Below are positions 17,036 to 24,983 of a stretch of 63,915 nt of DNA, one piece after another. The first letter of the stretch is position 1. Each line of letters opens with the position of its first letter. This DNA comes from an uncultured Candidatus Saccharibacteria bacterium (GTDB lineage Bacteria; Patescibacteriota; Saccharimonadia; Saccharimonadales; Saccharimonadaceae). The DNA lies in contig CALHWE010000016.1 in NCBI GenBank assembly GCA_938036785.1, positions 1-63,915 of the forward strand, written 5' to 3'. Made by a program: the position numbers and the translations under genes. The notes below the pieces were generated by a model that worked only from the letters and a program-made list of their open reading frames with translations, was not told where the DNA came from and searched no databases.

Positions 17036-18511
17036 ATGGAACAGCGTCATCACACATCATCTCTAAACTTTACGGATCGGATGGACCAAATTCTTAACCG
17101 ACCACTGACGGTGAATACGGTTGATAGCTATGCTGAGCATGCTTTGAGTGAGGTGATTGGGCTAATTGAATCAGCAGAGGATGCATATAGTCATCAGCCG
17201 ACTATTGCTCAGCCGACTCATGCAGCGACAGAGGATGCCGCACTCCATTACTATGGCCTTGATGATGCAGCAGAGGTACTTGATCATCTCAGCGAGAAGG
17301 ATGCTGAGCTACGGGCAATCGACCAGCGTATTGCAGCAGTTGCGACGTCTCATTTGGTGCTAGTTCCACCAGACATGCAACTGAGCGGCCCAAATGGATC
17401 TAGTGGAAGCGCTGAATCATATGAGCGACCAAAGACTCAGGCTAAGCTCAAGATGGTCCTATTCTTATTAGCAAATGAGTTTGAAGTTACACTTGATAGC
17501 CCAGATGAAGTAATGATTACTGAGGGTAGCGTCGATCCTGCTATGATGCGCCAGCTACCGTACTATGAGGTGGTCGTACCCTCGCTGAATCGCACAATAT
17601 TGGTATGTGATGAGTATGGCAATGCGACATATGTCTTTGATACACAAAAGACCGAGCAACTCCTGCAGCAGCAGAACAGCACTGAGCCACTCTGTAACCG
17701 GACGAAGCGTGAACTCACAGCACTTATCGCTCAGCAGCCTGATTGCGGAACGGCATTGCGGACGAATAAAAATTTTGTAACTAACTTGATTGGTGAGTTA
17801 ACAGAGATAAAAAGCCAATGGTGGATGGTGCCACGAGCAAACTATCTAGACCCCAGGCGAAGCCAAACAGATGATTATAAATCAATAGGTCAGGCAGCGC
17901 GTGATCTTGGTGTGCATAGGAAGGCGGTTGATCATGCGCTTAAATATCTTGGAGAAGAGCGAGTAGGTGATATTATAACTGATTCGCGTGGCACATTACT
18001 GACACGCGAGCAAATAGCACTCGTGCGACAAAGCCTAACGGAGCGGGGGTACTTTCGCTCACCGCCGACAGATTACCACGTTTCGTACGATATTGCTCGC
18101 GCGATTGGTGTTAGTCCTCGAACAACGATTCAAGTCATCGAAGAACTAAAGAAGGAGCAGCTGATCACAGGTATACACTGCCGGCAGAGGGGTGCGAAGT
18201 TGGGGGAGTATTACTCACCTGCTGAGCAGGAGACTATTCGGCAGCGGGCGATCGACCATGGCTATATTGTGCCAAAAGCTCCAGAAGGCTACATGACTAT
18301 CATGGAAGCAAGCGAACGCTTGGGTGTTCGTTTTGACAGTGTGCAGTATACTGCAAAAAAGCTTGGAATTGCGATGAGGAAGTATAGAGCGATCGATGGC
18401 TATAGGCCAATGTTTTGCCTCTCGCCCGAGCAGTTCTCGCAGATTCAGCACTACCGCGAAAAGCATCTTAATCCATCCGCAGAACATAAGAGCTCCTCGC
18501 AAGAAGGGTAA
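17036..18511 (+). CDS. Protein with three helix-turn-helix-like repeats, unknown function
   Basis: 491 residues. Residues about 1-120 are acidic and helical. Residues about 130-210 look like a small alpha/beta domain (LPYYEVVVPSLNRTILVCDEYG). The C-terminal 220 residues contain three spaced copies of an HTH-like unit: SIGQAARDLGVHRKAVDHALK, VSYDIARAIGVSPRTTIQVIEEL and TIMEASERLGVRFDSVQYTAKK. Each is followed by a stretch ending in a second helix (LLTREQIALVRQSL, YSPAEQETIRQRA, LSPEQFSQIQHYR). That repeat pattern suggests DNA binding at a multi-part site. It has its own promoter and lies in the insert that interrupts lepA. No ribosome-binding site is obvious. Family not recognised. Confidence 0.6.
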   Translation: MEQRHHTSSLNFTDRMDQILNRPLTVNTVDSYAEHALSEVIGLIESAEDAYSHQPTIAQPTHAATEDAALHYYGLDDAAEVLDHLSEKDAELRAIDQRIAAVATSHLVLVPPDMQLSGPNGSSGSAESYERPKTQAKLKMVLFLLANEFEVTLDSPDEVMITEGSVDPAMMRQLPYYEVVVPSLNRTILVCDEYGNATYVFDTQKTEQLLQQQNSTEPLCNRTKRELTALIAQQPDCGTALRTNKNFVTNLIGELTEIKSQWWMVPRANYLDPRRSQTDDYKSIGQAARDLGVHRKAVDHALKYLGEERVGDIITDSRGTLLTREQIALVRQSLTERGYFRSPPTDYHVSYDIARAIGVSPRTTIQVIEELKKEQLITGIHCRQRGAKLGEYYSPAEQETIRQRAIDHGYIVPKAPEGYMTIMEASERLGVRFDSVQYTAKKLGIAMRKYRAIDGYRPMFCLSPEQFSQIQHYREKHLNPSAEHKSSSQEG

Positions 18512-18531
18512 TTCTCCTCCGTCGCAAAACT

Positions 18532-18540
18532 TGCTATAAT
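18532..18540 (+). promoter_or_regulatory. Extended -10 promoter of the lepA C-terminal half
   Basis: TGCTATAAT, a perfect extended -10, ends seven bases before ATG 18548, giving a leaderless mRNA. The C-terminal half of LepA therefore has its own expression signal rather than being a silent remnant. Confidence 0.6.
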
Positions 18541-18547
18541 ATCAAAC

Positions 18548-19507
18548 ATGACAGCGATAACCGTCCAGCCCCTCCCTGGCTACAAAGAGGTCAAGCCCTT
18601 CGTCTACGCAGGGTTTTTCCCGGTGTCTAATGAAGATTATAATGACCTGAAGGAGGCGATTGAGCGGTTGAGCCTGAGCGATAGTGCGCTGCAGTTTGAG
18701 CCAGAGAACTCACCGGTGCTAGGTTATGGTGTGCGGATTGGCTTCCTTGGCCTCTTGCATATGGATATCATTCGTGAGCGGCTCGAGCGCGAGTATAATT
18801 TGGACCTCATCGTCACCAACCCAAGTACCGACTACCAAGTGAGCTTAACCAATGGCGATGAGTTAGATATCAAGTCTGCCAGCGAATTGCCTGACCCAGC
18901 CCAGATCAAGGAGATTCGCGAGCCGTGGATTGATGGTGAGATCGTCGTACCCCAAGATTACATCGGCGCGGTGATCCAGCTCATCGTTAGTAAGCGCGGT
19001 CGGCAAAAGAACCTCAGTTACATCGACGAGCGTGCCCTCATCTCCTTTGCGGCACCACTGGCCAATCTCTTGACGGATTTTTATGACCAACTCAAGTCGG
19101 TCACTAGCGGCTACGGCTCGTTTAATTATGAACTGCGGGGCTACCAAGCGGAGGATTTAGTGCGCGTGGATTTCTACGTGGCAGGTGAGATGGTTGATGC
19201 GCTCAGCGTCATGTGTCACCGCTCGGAGTCGCAACGGCTGGGGCGCGAGGTGGTGAAGAAGCTCAAGGATGTCGTGCCGCGCCAGAGCTTTGAGGTGGCA
19301 CTGCAGGCGGCGATTGGTGGGAGGTTTATTGCTCGCGAAAATATTGGTGCCTACCGCAAAGATGTGACGGGCTATCTCTACGGTGGTGATGTGAGCCGCA
19401 AAAAGAAACTCCTCGCCAAGCAAGCTCGCGGCAAGAAGCGTATGAAACGCTTTGGTAAGGTCGATATTCCTAGCGAAGCCTTTACCGTAATGCTCAAGCG
19501 AGATTAA
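18548..19507 (+). CDS. lepA: Elongation factor 4 (LepA), C-terminal half (domains III-V and CTD)
   Basis: 319 residues, beginning MTAITVQPLPGYKEVKPFVYAG, the exact continuation of the linker after domain II. It keeps the highly conserved LepA elements GFLGLLHMDIIRERLEREY, VRVDFYVAGEMVDALS, VVKKLKDVVPRQ and the basic C-terminal GGDVSRKKKLLAKQARGKKR with RFGKVDIPSEAF. There is no internal stop or obvious decay, which argues for selection rather than recent pseudogene drift. It contains no GTPase motifs and depends on the 15288-16268 product for those. An extended -10 box sits just before the ATG. Confidence 0.88.
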   Translation: MTAITVQPLPGYKEVKPFVYAGFFPVSNEDYNDLKEAIERLSLSDSALQFEPENSPVLGYGVRIGFLGLLHMDIIRERLEREYNLDLIVTNPSTDYQVSLTNGDELDIKSASELPDPAQIKEIREPWIDGEIVVPQDYIGAVIQLIVSKRGRQKNLSYIDERALISFAAPLANLLTDFYDQLKSVTSGYGSFNYELRGYQAEDLVRVDFYVAGEMVDALSVMCHRSESQRLGREVVKKLKDVVPRQSFEVALQAAIGGRFIARENIGAYRKDVTGYLYGGDVSRKKKLLAKQARGKKRMKRFGKVDIPSEAFTVMLKRD

Positions 19508-19526
19508 CAACTAACAGGAGTGTGGT

Positions 19527-20019
19527 GTGCAAGTGCAGATACGTTATGACCGATTGGTGGCCGATATAGACAGAGCACCAGTGTATGACAATGTGCCACC
19601 TGCAGAGAGAGAGCGATTATCGGTATTGGCGAGCAGTGGGCTTAGCGCGGCTTGCGCTAGAACTGAGCAATGGCAACGACGCGCTTACTCTTGATGGCAT
19701 GCCAGTGCATTTTACTCGTCACTATGCGGACGCACGACGCACGGCGCAGTCAATTGCCCGTGGCCAGTGGACATACCAAACGCGCGGTAGAGAAGAGGAG
19801 ATTGCAGTAGCGATTCATCATGAGTTTCGACCTGAGCAGCAGCTCCAACCGGCGTTGATTATTGCGCACAAGCGACATCACGCTGCAACGAAACCAGATT
19901 ATATGGGGATGCCTGATTGCGTGCGTATCGGAGGACGTATGACAGATATCGATCAGTACTCCCAAGAGTTCCTGGAAGACTACTTTCAGATAGATTTAAA
20001 CAATATCAAGAATAGTTAG
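19527..20019 (+). pseudogene. Hypothetical gene frameshifted at an (AG)5 repeat
   Basis: AGGAG at 19516-19520 points to a GTG start at 19527, whose frame (VQVQIRYDRLVADIDRAP) runs well to about 19605 and then degenerates and stops. The frame from about 19604 on (ESDYRYWRAVGLARLALELS) continues sensibly to a TAG at 20019 and ends QIDLNNIKNS. The two meet at (AG)5, 19604-19613. One more AG unit would fuse them into a single 165-residue frame. Alternatives are a real small ORF starting at ATG 19585, a sequencing error, or phase variation by slippage. The C-terminal part contains HH-rich and charged segments; no domain is recognised. Confidence 0.45.
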
Positions 20020-20079
20020 CCAATTTCTTATATTAAGGGTAAGAAGCCACGCTCTACGATGTGCTATCATAAATATGAT

Positions 20080-20811
20080 ATGACTATGACGAATCTTCAA
20101 TCACTTATCGAACAGTATCAGCCAACTGAGGCAGCATGTCGCCTAATTCGTGATGCACGTATTGTGCTGCTTGTTGGTATTTCGGGGGCCGGCAAGGATA
20201 CGGTTGAGCGCCGCGTACTGCAATCACAAGATTTTCGACGACTTGTTTCATATACGACTCGTGCACCACGGCAAAATCGAGGTGTTATGGAAGTAGATGG
20301 GCGAGAATACTATTTTATCAATGAGGCGACAGCAGAGGAAATGCTGCAACAGCATGCCTTCGTTGAGGCGAAGTTTGTCCATGGAACACTGTACGGTACA
20401 GGGGTGGAGCAAATTAGGTCGATTCACAACGAGGGTAAGATTGTGATTAATGATGTTGACGTTCAGGGGATTGATGAATATAAGAGGCTCTCACAGCATG
20501 TTGTGGCAATTTTTGTATTGCCACCGAATTTTCATGAGTGGCGTCGTCGCTTAAGTGCCCGTTATACAACTACGCAAGAGTTTGAAAAAGAATGGCCAAA
20601 GCGTTATAGCAGTGCGATTCGTGAACTGACTCACGCACTCGAAGTTCCATACTACCACTTCGTCATCAACGACGATATCGACGAGACGGCGCGCATTGTG
20701 CGAGCGATTGCCTCCAAGTCAGATGTGTATAATCGCAAGGACGACGAAGCTCGCTTGGCAGCGCGAGATTTGCTCGATAGCCTCTTGCGCGAGCACCCGG
20801 AGCATGTATGA
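20080..20811 (+). CDS. gmk: Guanylate kinase
   Basis: Guanylate kinase converts GMP to GDP with ATP. The P-loop reads GISGAGKDTVERR; the guanylate-binding stretch is SYTTRAPRQNRGVMEVDGREYYF, with the conserved S/T-R and E-Y-x-F pattern; NDVDVQGIDEYK corresponds to the usual DIDVQG segment. At 243 residues it is longer than typical Gmk (about 200), with about 25 extra residues before the P-loop and a charged tail. An in-frame ATG at 20059 exists, but an AT-rich -10-like segment covers it, so 20080 was chosen. The next gene overlaps its stop (ATGA), so the two are coupled. Confidence 0.85.
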   Translation: MTMTNLQSLIEQYQPTEAACRLIRDARIVLLVGISGAGKDTVERRVLQSQDFRRLVSYTTRAPRQNRGVMEVDGREYYFINEATAEEMLQQHAFVEAKFVHGTLYGTGVEQIRSIHNEGKIVINDVDVQGIDEYKRLSQHVVAIFVLPPNFHEWRRRLSARYTTTQEFEKEWPKRYSSAIRELTHALEVPYYHFVINDDIDETARIVRAIASKSDVYNRKDDEARLAARDLLDSLLREHPEHV

Positions 20812-22238
20812 GTAAGCCAGCCACGCATGCTACCGCTGAGCCAGGTGATGTAGAACATAAGCAACGTTCATCTCTGGCGCTGCGCCGACCAGTGTGGTCG
20901 CCCACGGCGTTGGTCGATCAAGGGTTCTTTATTTTTGCGGGGGTGGCGTCATTTTGGTTTGTTTGGCTGGTGTGGCGCGAGGGCTGGCACACTGGTGGCT
21001 GGTGGCTGGTAGGGTTCTTTGCTGTGGTGTGGGTGATCACGGCATATTTTGCATTGCCGCGCTTGCACCGTATCTTAAGTAGTATTTATGTACCTAATTA
21101 TTTCATTGGTCGAACACGCACCACAGATGGCCTCCTCGGAGATCCGGTTAATCTCGCCTTTCGCGGTAGCGAGGCCCAGTTGCATCGCGCCATGACAGCC
21201 GCTGGCTGGGCGCTGGCTGATGACGTGACGGTGCGCTCGTCGTGGCGGATTATCCTCGCCACACTGACCCGCCGCAGCTATCCTAATGCACCAGTCTCAC
21301 CCCTAGTACTGTTTGGCCGGCAGCAGGACTTTGCCTACCAGCAGGAGATTGATGGCAACCCAGGCAAGCGTCACCATGTGCGCTTTTGGCGTTGCCCCCA
21401 GGGGTGGTTGTTGCCCGGTGGGCATCAGGTGGACTGGCTCGCGGCTGGTACGTACGATAAGAGTGTGGGGCTATCAATCTTTACGTTGCAAGTGACACAC
21501 AAGATCGACGAAAATACCGACATCGAGCGCGACTATGTCGTCAAAACGGTTACGCGCGCCCTTCGTTCGATTGAGCTCACGGTGCTGGAGGATTTCTCGA
21601 CGGGCTACCACTCACGCAATGGGGGTGGAGACAACATTATCACCGATGGCGACCTGCCCGTTATCGAGCTTGGCCGTGTCCGCGCCAAAGCAAGCGAAGA
21701 CGAGGACGTGCCTTCCGATCTGATTCTCGACGCAACGACGCACGAGACTATGCCTGATGAACACGCTACTCTCATGTCGCAATTTTTGAGCCGCCGCCCG
21801 CCACAGATCGCCCTTGGGATTATTATGATTGGCCTGGCGATTGCTGTGGCCACGATGAGCACCTTCTTCGAGATTCTCAACTTTAGCCACTTGCGCATGG
21901 AAGTCGTGCGGATTTTTCACGAGAGTGGCCTGCCGCTGCAGAGTATTGAGAGTGCGACGCATATCGTGGCGACTATCTCAGCTATTGTATCGACAACGTG
22001 GATTGGCATCGTAATTTTTCTTGCGGGGCTAACCTTCCGCGGCAGTGACCGCTCGCGGATTTTGCTGATGAGCATTGCTAGCCTTGCAGCGGTGATTAGT
22101 TCATTTGGGTTAACGATCGGTAGGGTTACATGGTCGGCTGCTGGTACATTGCTCTTCATTGGTATCAACATCGTCATCGTGCTCATGTTCTCCACCGACG
22201 CTGCTCGGCGCTTCACCCGAGTACGCAGCGGGAAGTAA
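20808..22238 (+). CDS. Membrane protein with LssY C-terminal-type domain
   Basis: 476 residues. Two TM helices at about residues 40-85 are followed by a soluble domain (about 95-260) that matches the LssY_C pattern as I know it: GDPVNLAFRGSEAQLHRAMTAAGW, APVSPLVLFGRQQDFAYQ, HHVRFWRC, AAGTYDKSVGLS and THKIDENTDIERDYV. In other bacteria this domain is often attached to PAP2-type phosphatases; here no PAP2 motif is seen. The C-terminal 150 residues carry four more TM helices. The start overlaps the gmk stop by four bases. Cellular role unknown. Confidence 0.7.
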   Translation: MSKPATHATAEPGDVEHKQRSSLALRRPVWSPTALVDQGFFIFAGVASFWFVWLVWREGWHTGGWWLVGFFAVVWVITAYFALPRLHRILSSIYVPNYFIGRTRTTDGLLGDPVNLAFRGSEAQLHRAMTAAGWALADDVTVRSSWRIILATLTRRSYPNAPVSPLVLFGRQQDFAYQQEIDGNPGKRHHVRFWRCPQGWLLPGGHQVDWLAAGTYDKSVGLSIFTLQVTHKIDENTDIERDYVVKTVTRALRSIELTVLEDFSTGYHSRNGGGDNIITDGDLPVIELGRVRAKASEDEDVPSDLILDATTHETMPDEHATLMSQFLSRRPPQIALGIIMIGLAIAVATMSTFFEILNFSHLRMEVVRIFHESGLPLQSIESATHIVATISAIVSTTWIGIVIFLAGLTFRGSDRSRILLMSIASLAAVISSFGLTIGRVTWSAAGTLLFIGINIVIVLMFSTDAARRFTRVRSGK

Positions 22239-22409
22239 TGGCCGTAGATTTGTAGGTTATACCCGGTACTGTTGCACTGTTTCTACTCTGGTGCGGGTGA
22301 ATTGAGATAGACTACTCCATCTTCTGATAGAGCTACCATCGATTATAATAATTAATTCTGACCTCGGAACTAGGATTTGAATACTCACGAATAATATTCA
22401 TCATTACTA
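22239..22409. other. Intergenic spacer before the paired CxxC genes
   Basis: No gene. ATTATAATAATTAATTC near 22342 could include a -10 box for the following pair. Confidence 0.3.
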
Positions 22410-23033
22410 ATGTTCCAGGAAAGGGGTGATAACAACGAGAGGTGTGAGAGCTGCCAGAGTTTTGACAGCTCAAAGTTACTTAGATTGACAGCAGGGCAAA
22501 AAATCGCTACACTACCTGATATTGTGAAAGAGCAGATTGGTGATTTTGACGGTATTGTCAAGGGTCTTAGTACTGGTCCTGATCTTGATAGTGATATTCC
22601 TGAAAAATGTCGAAAGTGCCCGCTCCTGGCAGGAATAATAGAAGCGCTCAAAACGGCATGGGCGCAGAAGGAAGCGCTGGAACGTACAGCACTGGAGACA
22701 GCAGACAATATTACAACATGGCTACGAGTGCAAGGCATGTCTGAGGAGGAGATAAAGCAGATCCTAGAAGACCCGGAGCGGCTAGAAGAAGCACGAGCTG
22801 AGTATAGGAAGATTGCAGAGATGAAGCTTGCTATGGGTGATGCCGCGCTCAATCAGTTGCTACCAGGCATAAAAAAGCAAACAGCAGGCTGCCCTGGAAT
22901 CATAAAATGCATGAGTCCGGATGGAAAAACGGTTGTAGAGGTGTGCGGCTCACCCACTATGCCTTACGGAAAGAGTAAAGAAGCAGCGACAGTCTGTCGT
23001 ACTGGTGGAGATGAGCAGGACTCATCCGAATGA
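22410..23033 (+). CDS. Cysteine-motif protein A of a tandem paralog pair
   Basis: 207 residues. The protein starts with CESC, then has FDGIVKGL followed by IPEKCRKCPLLAGI and a helical region with AWAQKEALERTALETADN. Near the C-terminus are further cysteines (AGCPGIIKC, VEVCGS, ATVCR). Eight cysteines in pairs suggest a metal site or disulfides, though no signal peptide is visible. The central part aligns by eye with the next gene (GIV-x-GL, IP-x-x-C-x-x-CP, AW-x-x-x-E, AD), so they are duplicates. The frame overlaps the start of its partner by 29 bases. Function unknown. Confidence 0.55.
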   Translation: MFQERGDNNERCESCQSFDSSKLLRLTAGQKIATLPDIVKEQIGDFDGIVKGLSTGPDLDSDIPEKCRKCPLLAGIIEALKTAWAQKEALERTALETADNITTWLRVQGMSEEEIKQILEDPERLEEARAEYRKIAEMKLAMGDAALNQLLPGIKKQTAGCPGIIKCMSPDGKTVVEVCGSPTMPYGKSKEAATVCRTGGDEQDSSE

Positions 23034-23409
23034 GACACCTCCGACTAATAGCAGCCTATTTACGCCAATAAATAACGACAGAGGGATATACAAAACACCG
23101 ATGGCATCAGATAAAGAACGAGAATTTTATGGCATTGTGGAGGGGCTTGATGAGCCAGATATATCTGCAGCTTCTTATATCCCCAAGCAGTGCTATGGCT
23201 GCCCGCGAGCAGCCGAGTTACGCCGCAGGATAGCGATGACTGCCTGGACATATAGTGAGCTCTGGAAAAATTGCTTTGACATTGCAGATGGTGACCCCGA
23301 GCTAGGCAAGACTATCGTACGTGCTATGGATCGGCTCAAGCAGCAGAATCTGCAGGCAAGAAATGAACTGAGCCAGCTAACCACTCAGTGTAAGGAGCGC
23401 CAGTCTTGA
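23005..23409 (+). CDS. Cysteine-motif protein B of a tandem paralog pair
   Basis: 134 residues from ATG 23005; ATG 23101 is an alternative if the overlap with the previous gene is not used. It shares with its neighbour the block FYGIVEGL, IPKQCYGCPRAAEL, TAWTYSELWKNCFDIADG but lacks the N-terminal CESC and the C-terminal cysteine-rich part. The helical C-terminus is Gln/Lys-rich (RLKQQNLQARNELSQL). A small rubredoxin-like or zinc-finger-like knuckle is possible from the CxxCP motif, but no family is recognised. Confidence 0.5.
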   Translation: MEMSRTHPNETPPTNSSLFTPINNDRGIYKTPMASDKEREFYGIVEGLDEPDISAASYIPKQCYGCPRAAELRRRIAMTAWTYSELWKNCFDIADGDPELGKTIVRAMDRLKQQNLQARNELSQLTTQCKERQS

Positions 23410-23623
23410 TAGGTAAAATAGTAGAAAGAAATGGCAGAGTGACAGAGGTAGTAACTACCGCATGTATGTTGCCATCACTCCCGCACCGCGAAACAATCGA
23501 GGGCGCAATGATCAAGCATCACGATCTCGACGACCAAGGAGCGGAAGGATAGCTCGCTGTGACACGTCTCGCTAACAGACGAGGCTTAGCAGCAAGAAAT
23601 CGGCTACATCTTCCACTAGCTCA

Positions 23624-23650
23624 TTAGCACTCTATTGACGAGAGTGCCAA
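23624..23650 (+). promoter_or_regulatory. CIRCE operator of hrcA, with the -35 box inside its spacer
   Basis: TTAGCACTC, nine bases, GAGTGCCAA, one mismatch from the CIRCE consensus. The TTGACG -35 hexamer (23635-23640) is inside the spacer, and TATAAT (23659-23664) follows 18 bases later, so HrcA bound here would block RNA polymerase directly. Confidence 0.93.
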
Positions 23651-23670
23651 TTCTGCGCTATAATGCGATC

Positions 23671-24381
23671 ATGACAGAACGGCAACAAGCGATTCTTTCT
23701 GCCATCATCGAGCAATACGCCGAGATCGCTGCCCCTGTGGGGAGTGTGACGTTGGCGAAGCTATTTGGCGTGTCTAGTGCAACCATTCGTAGCGAGATGG
23801 CCAAGCTCGAGGAGATGGGCTTCGTCAAGGCACCGCACACTAGTGCTGGGCGTATCCCCACCAGCAAGGGCTACCGCTTCTACGTCAATGGCATCACTAA
23901 CGCTCAGATGAGTGAGCTCCCTAGCGGGATTGACCGTAGCACCAAGGCTATTGAAGCGCACGTTAACTCACATCTCGATGCAGCCGATCGAGCCATTCGC
24001 AGTGCGGTGGATAGCCTCGTCGAGCTCACGGGCAACCTGGGTTTTGCTACCATCGGCAGTGAGCTCTATATGAATGGCATTAGTCGGCTTTTTAGCCAGC
24101 CAGAATTTCTTGAGGGTAAGCATGTCCAATCGGTAGCACATTTGATTGACAATATCGAGCCGTGGCTGCGCGAAGCCCGGCCCAATGAGCCGCTTAACGT
24201 CTATATTGGCAGCGAGAACCCCATTGGCAAGAGCAGTGATGCGACGCTCATTATTAGTAAATTTCGCTCGCCCTATAGCGATCGCAGCTACATTGGTGTG
24301 ATTGGCCCCATGCGCCAGCACTACCGCCGCACCATCGAGCTCGTCAAGCGCACTGGGGTGATGCTGGAGGAGATATTATGA
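23671..24381 (+). CDS. hrcA: Heat-inducible transcription repressor HrcA, short form
   Basis: HrcA represses chaperone genes by binding CIRCE. The 236-residue product has the winged-helix N-terminus (ERQQAILSAIIEQYAEIAAPVGS, VSSATIRSEMAKLEEMGF, HTSAGRIPTSKGYRFYV) and the conserved C-terminal end (IGVIGPMRQHYRRTIELV). It is about 100 residues shorter than the B. subtilis protein, mainly between the DNA-binding and effector regions. TATAAT ends six bases before ATG 23671, so the mRNA is leaderless; the longer frame from 23635 would start inside CIRCE. Autoregulated through the operator at 23624-23650. grpE follows. Confidence 0.92.
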   Translation: MTERQQAILSAIIEQYAEIAAPVGSVTLAKLFGVSSATIRSEMAKLEEMGFVKAPHTSAGRIPTSKGYRFYVNGITNAQMSELPSGIDRSTKAIEAHVNSHLDAADRAIRSAVDSLVELTGNLGFATIGSELYMNGISRLFSQPEFLEGKHVQSVAHLIDNIEPWLREARPNEPLNVYIGSENPIGKSSDATLIISKFRSPYSDRSYIGVIGPMRQHYRRTIELVKRTGVMLEEIL

Positions 24382-24495
24382 TGGCACGACCACTGCTATT
24401 TGCGCTGCAGCCATGCTATACTATGAAGGATAATGACGACTGAGCAGCCTGCTCAGTACCACAGGCAACACCACTAGGCAGGAGGAATGATATCG

Positions 24496-24972
24496 ATGAC
24501 AAAACATAAGAAAGCGCCAGATACAGCCGAGCTCGAGCAGCAGATTGGTGAGCTCACGCAGGATTTGCAGCGCACCAGAGCAGACTTTGAGAATTATCGC
24601 AAACGCGTTGATGCCGAAAAATCCCAGGCCAAGGCGGCAGGTGCTCAGCAGGCAATTCGCAAGCTCCTACCCGTGATTGATACGATCGAGCGCGCCACTG
24701 CCAATGTCCCCAAGAAACTTCAGAATGATACCTGGGCGAGTGGAGTAGTAGCGATGTCGAAAAAGCTCGATGGCTTGATGGCAGAGTTCAAGCTTGAGCC
24801 GATCGTGGTTGAGCTTGGCGCGACCGAGTTTGATCCAGACCTCCACGAAGCCGTCTCGATGGATGATGAAGGTGGTGACAAAGAAATTATTAGTGAAGAG
24901 CTGCAGCGCGGCTATAAGCTTGATGGCCACGTCCTGCGCCATGCTATGGTGCGGGTCAGCCGGCAGCCGTAG
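24496..24972 (+). CDS. grpE: Nucleotide exchange factor GrpE
   Basis: GrpE releases ADP from DnaK. The 158-residue protein has the long N-terminal coiled coil (LEQQIGELTQDLQRTRADFENYRKR) and the C-terminal beta domain (PDLHEAVSMDDEGGDKEIISEELQRGYKLDGHVLRHAMVRVSR, in overlapping pieces), both standard. GGAGG at 24481-24485 is ten bases from ATG 24496 but only one from the upstream in-frame ATG 24487, so 24496 was chosen. A TATACT box near 24417 may give it a promoter separate from hrcA. Confidence 0.93.
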   Translation: MTKHKKAPDTAELEQQIGELTQDLQRTRADFENYRKRVDAEKSQAKAAGAQQAIRKLLPVIDTIERATANVPKKLQNDTWASGVVAMSKKLDGLMAEFKLEPIVVELGATEFDPDLHEAVSMDDEGGDKEIISEELQRGYKLDGHVLRHAMVRVSRQP

Positions 24973-24983
24973 GGGTAAGCAGG

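Larger units (their letters stand above)
16254..18552. other. Insertion splitting lepA, bounded by 5-bp direct repeats
   Basis: ATGAC occurs at 16254-16258 in the frame of the upstream half and at 18548-18552 as the start of the downstream half. Deleting one repeat plus the intervening 2,289 bases gives a continuous 642-codon lepA frame reading LKKYM-TAITVQPLPGYK. The insert carries a NUDIX hydrolase and a repeat-HTH protein but no transposase or integrase that I can recognise. Its ends show only weak inverted similarity (AATAGCGAG against TATAGCAAG). A 5-bp match may be chance; the in-frame restoration is what makes it noteworthy. Confidence 0.55.

Noticed and set aside
15288..19507. LepA halves joined by programmed frameshifting, an intein or an intron
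   Set aside because: The two halves are separated by 2.3 kb with two independent genes in frame with their own starts; no intein motifs or self-splicing intron core is seen.
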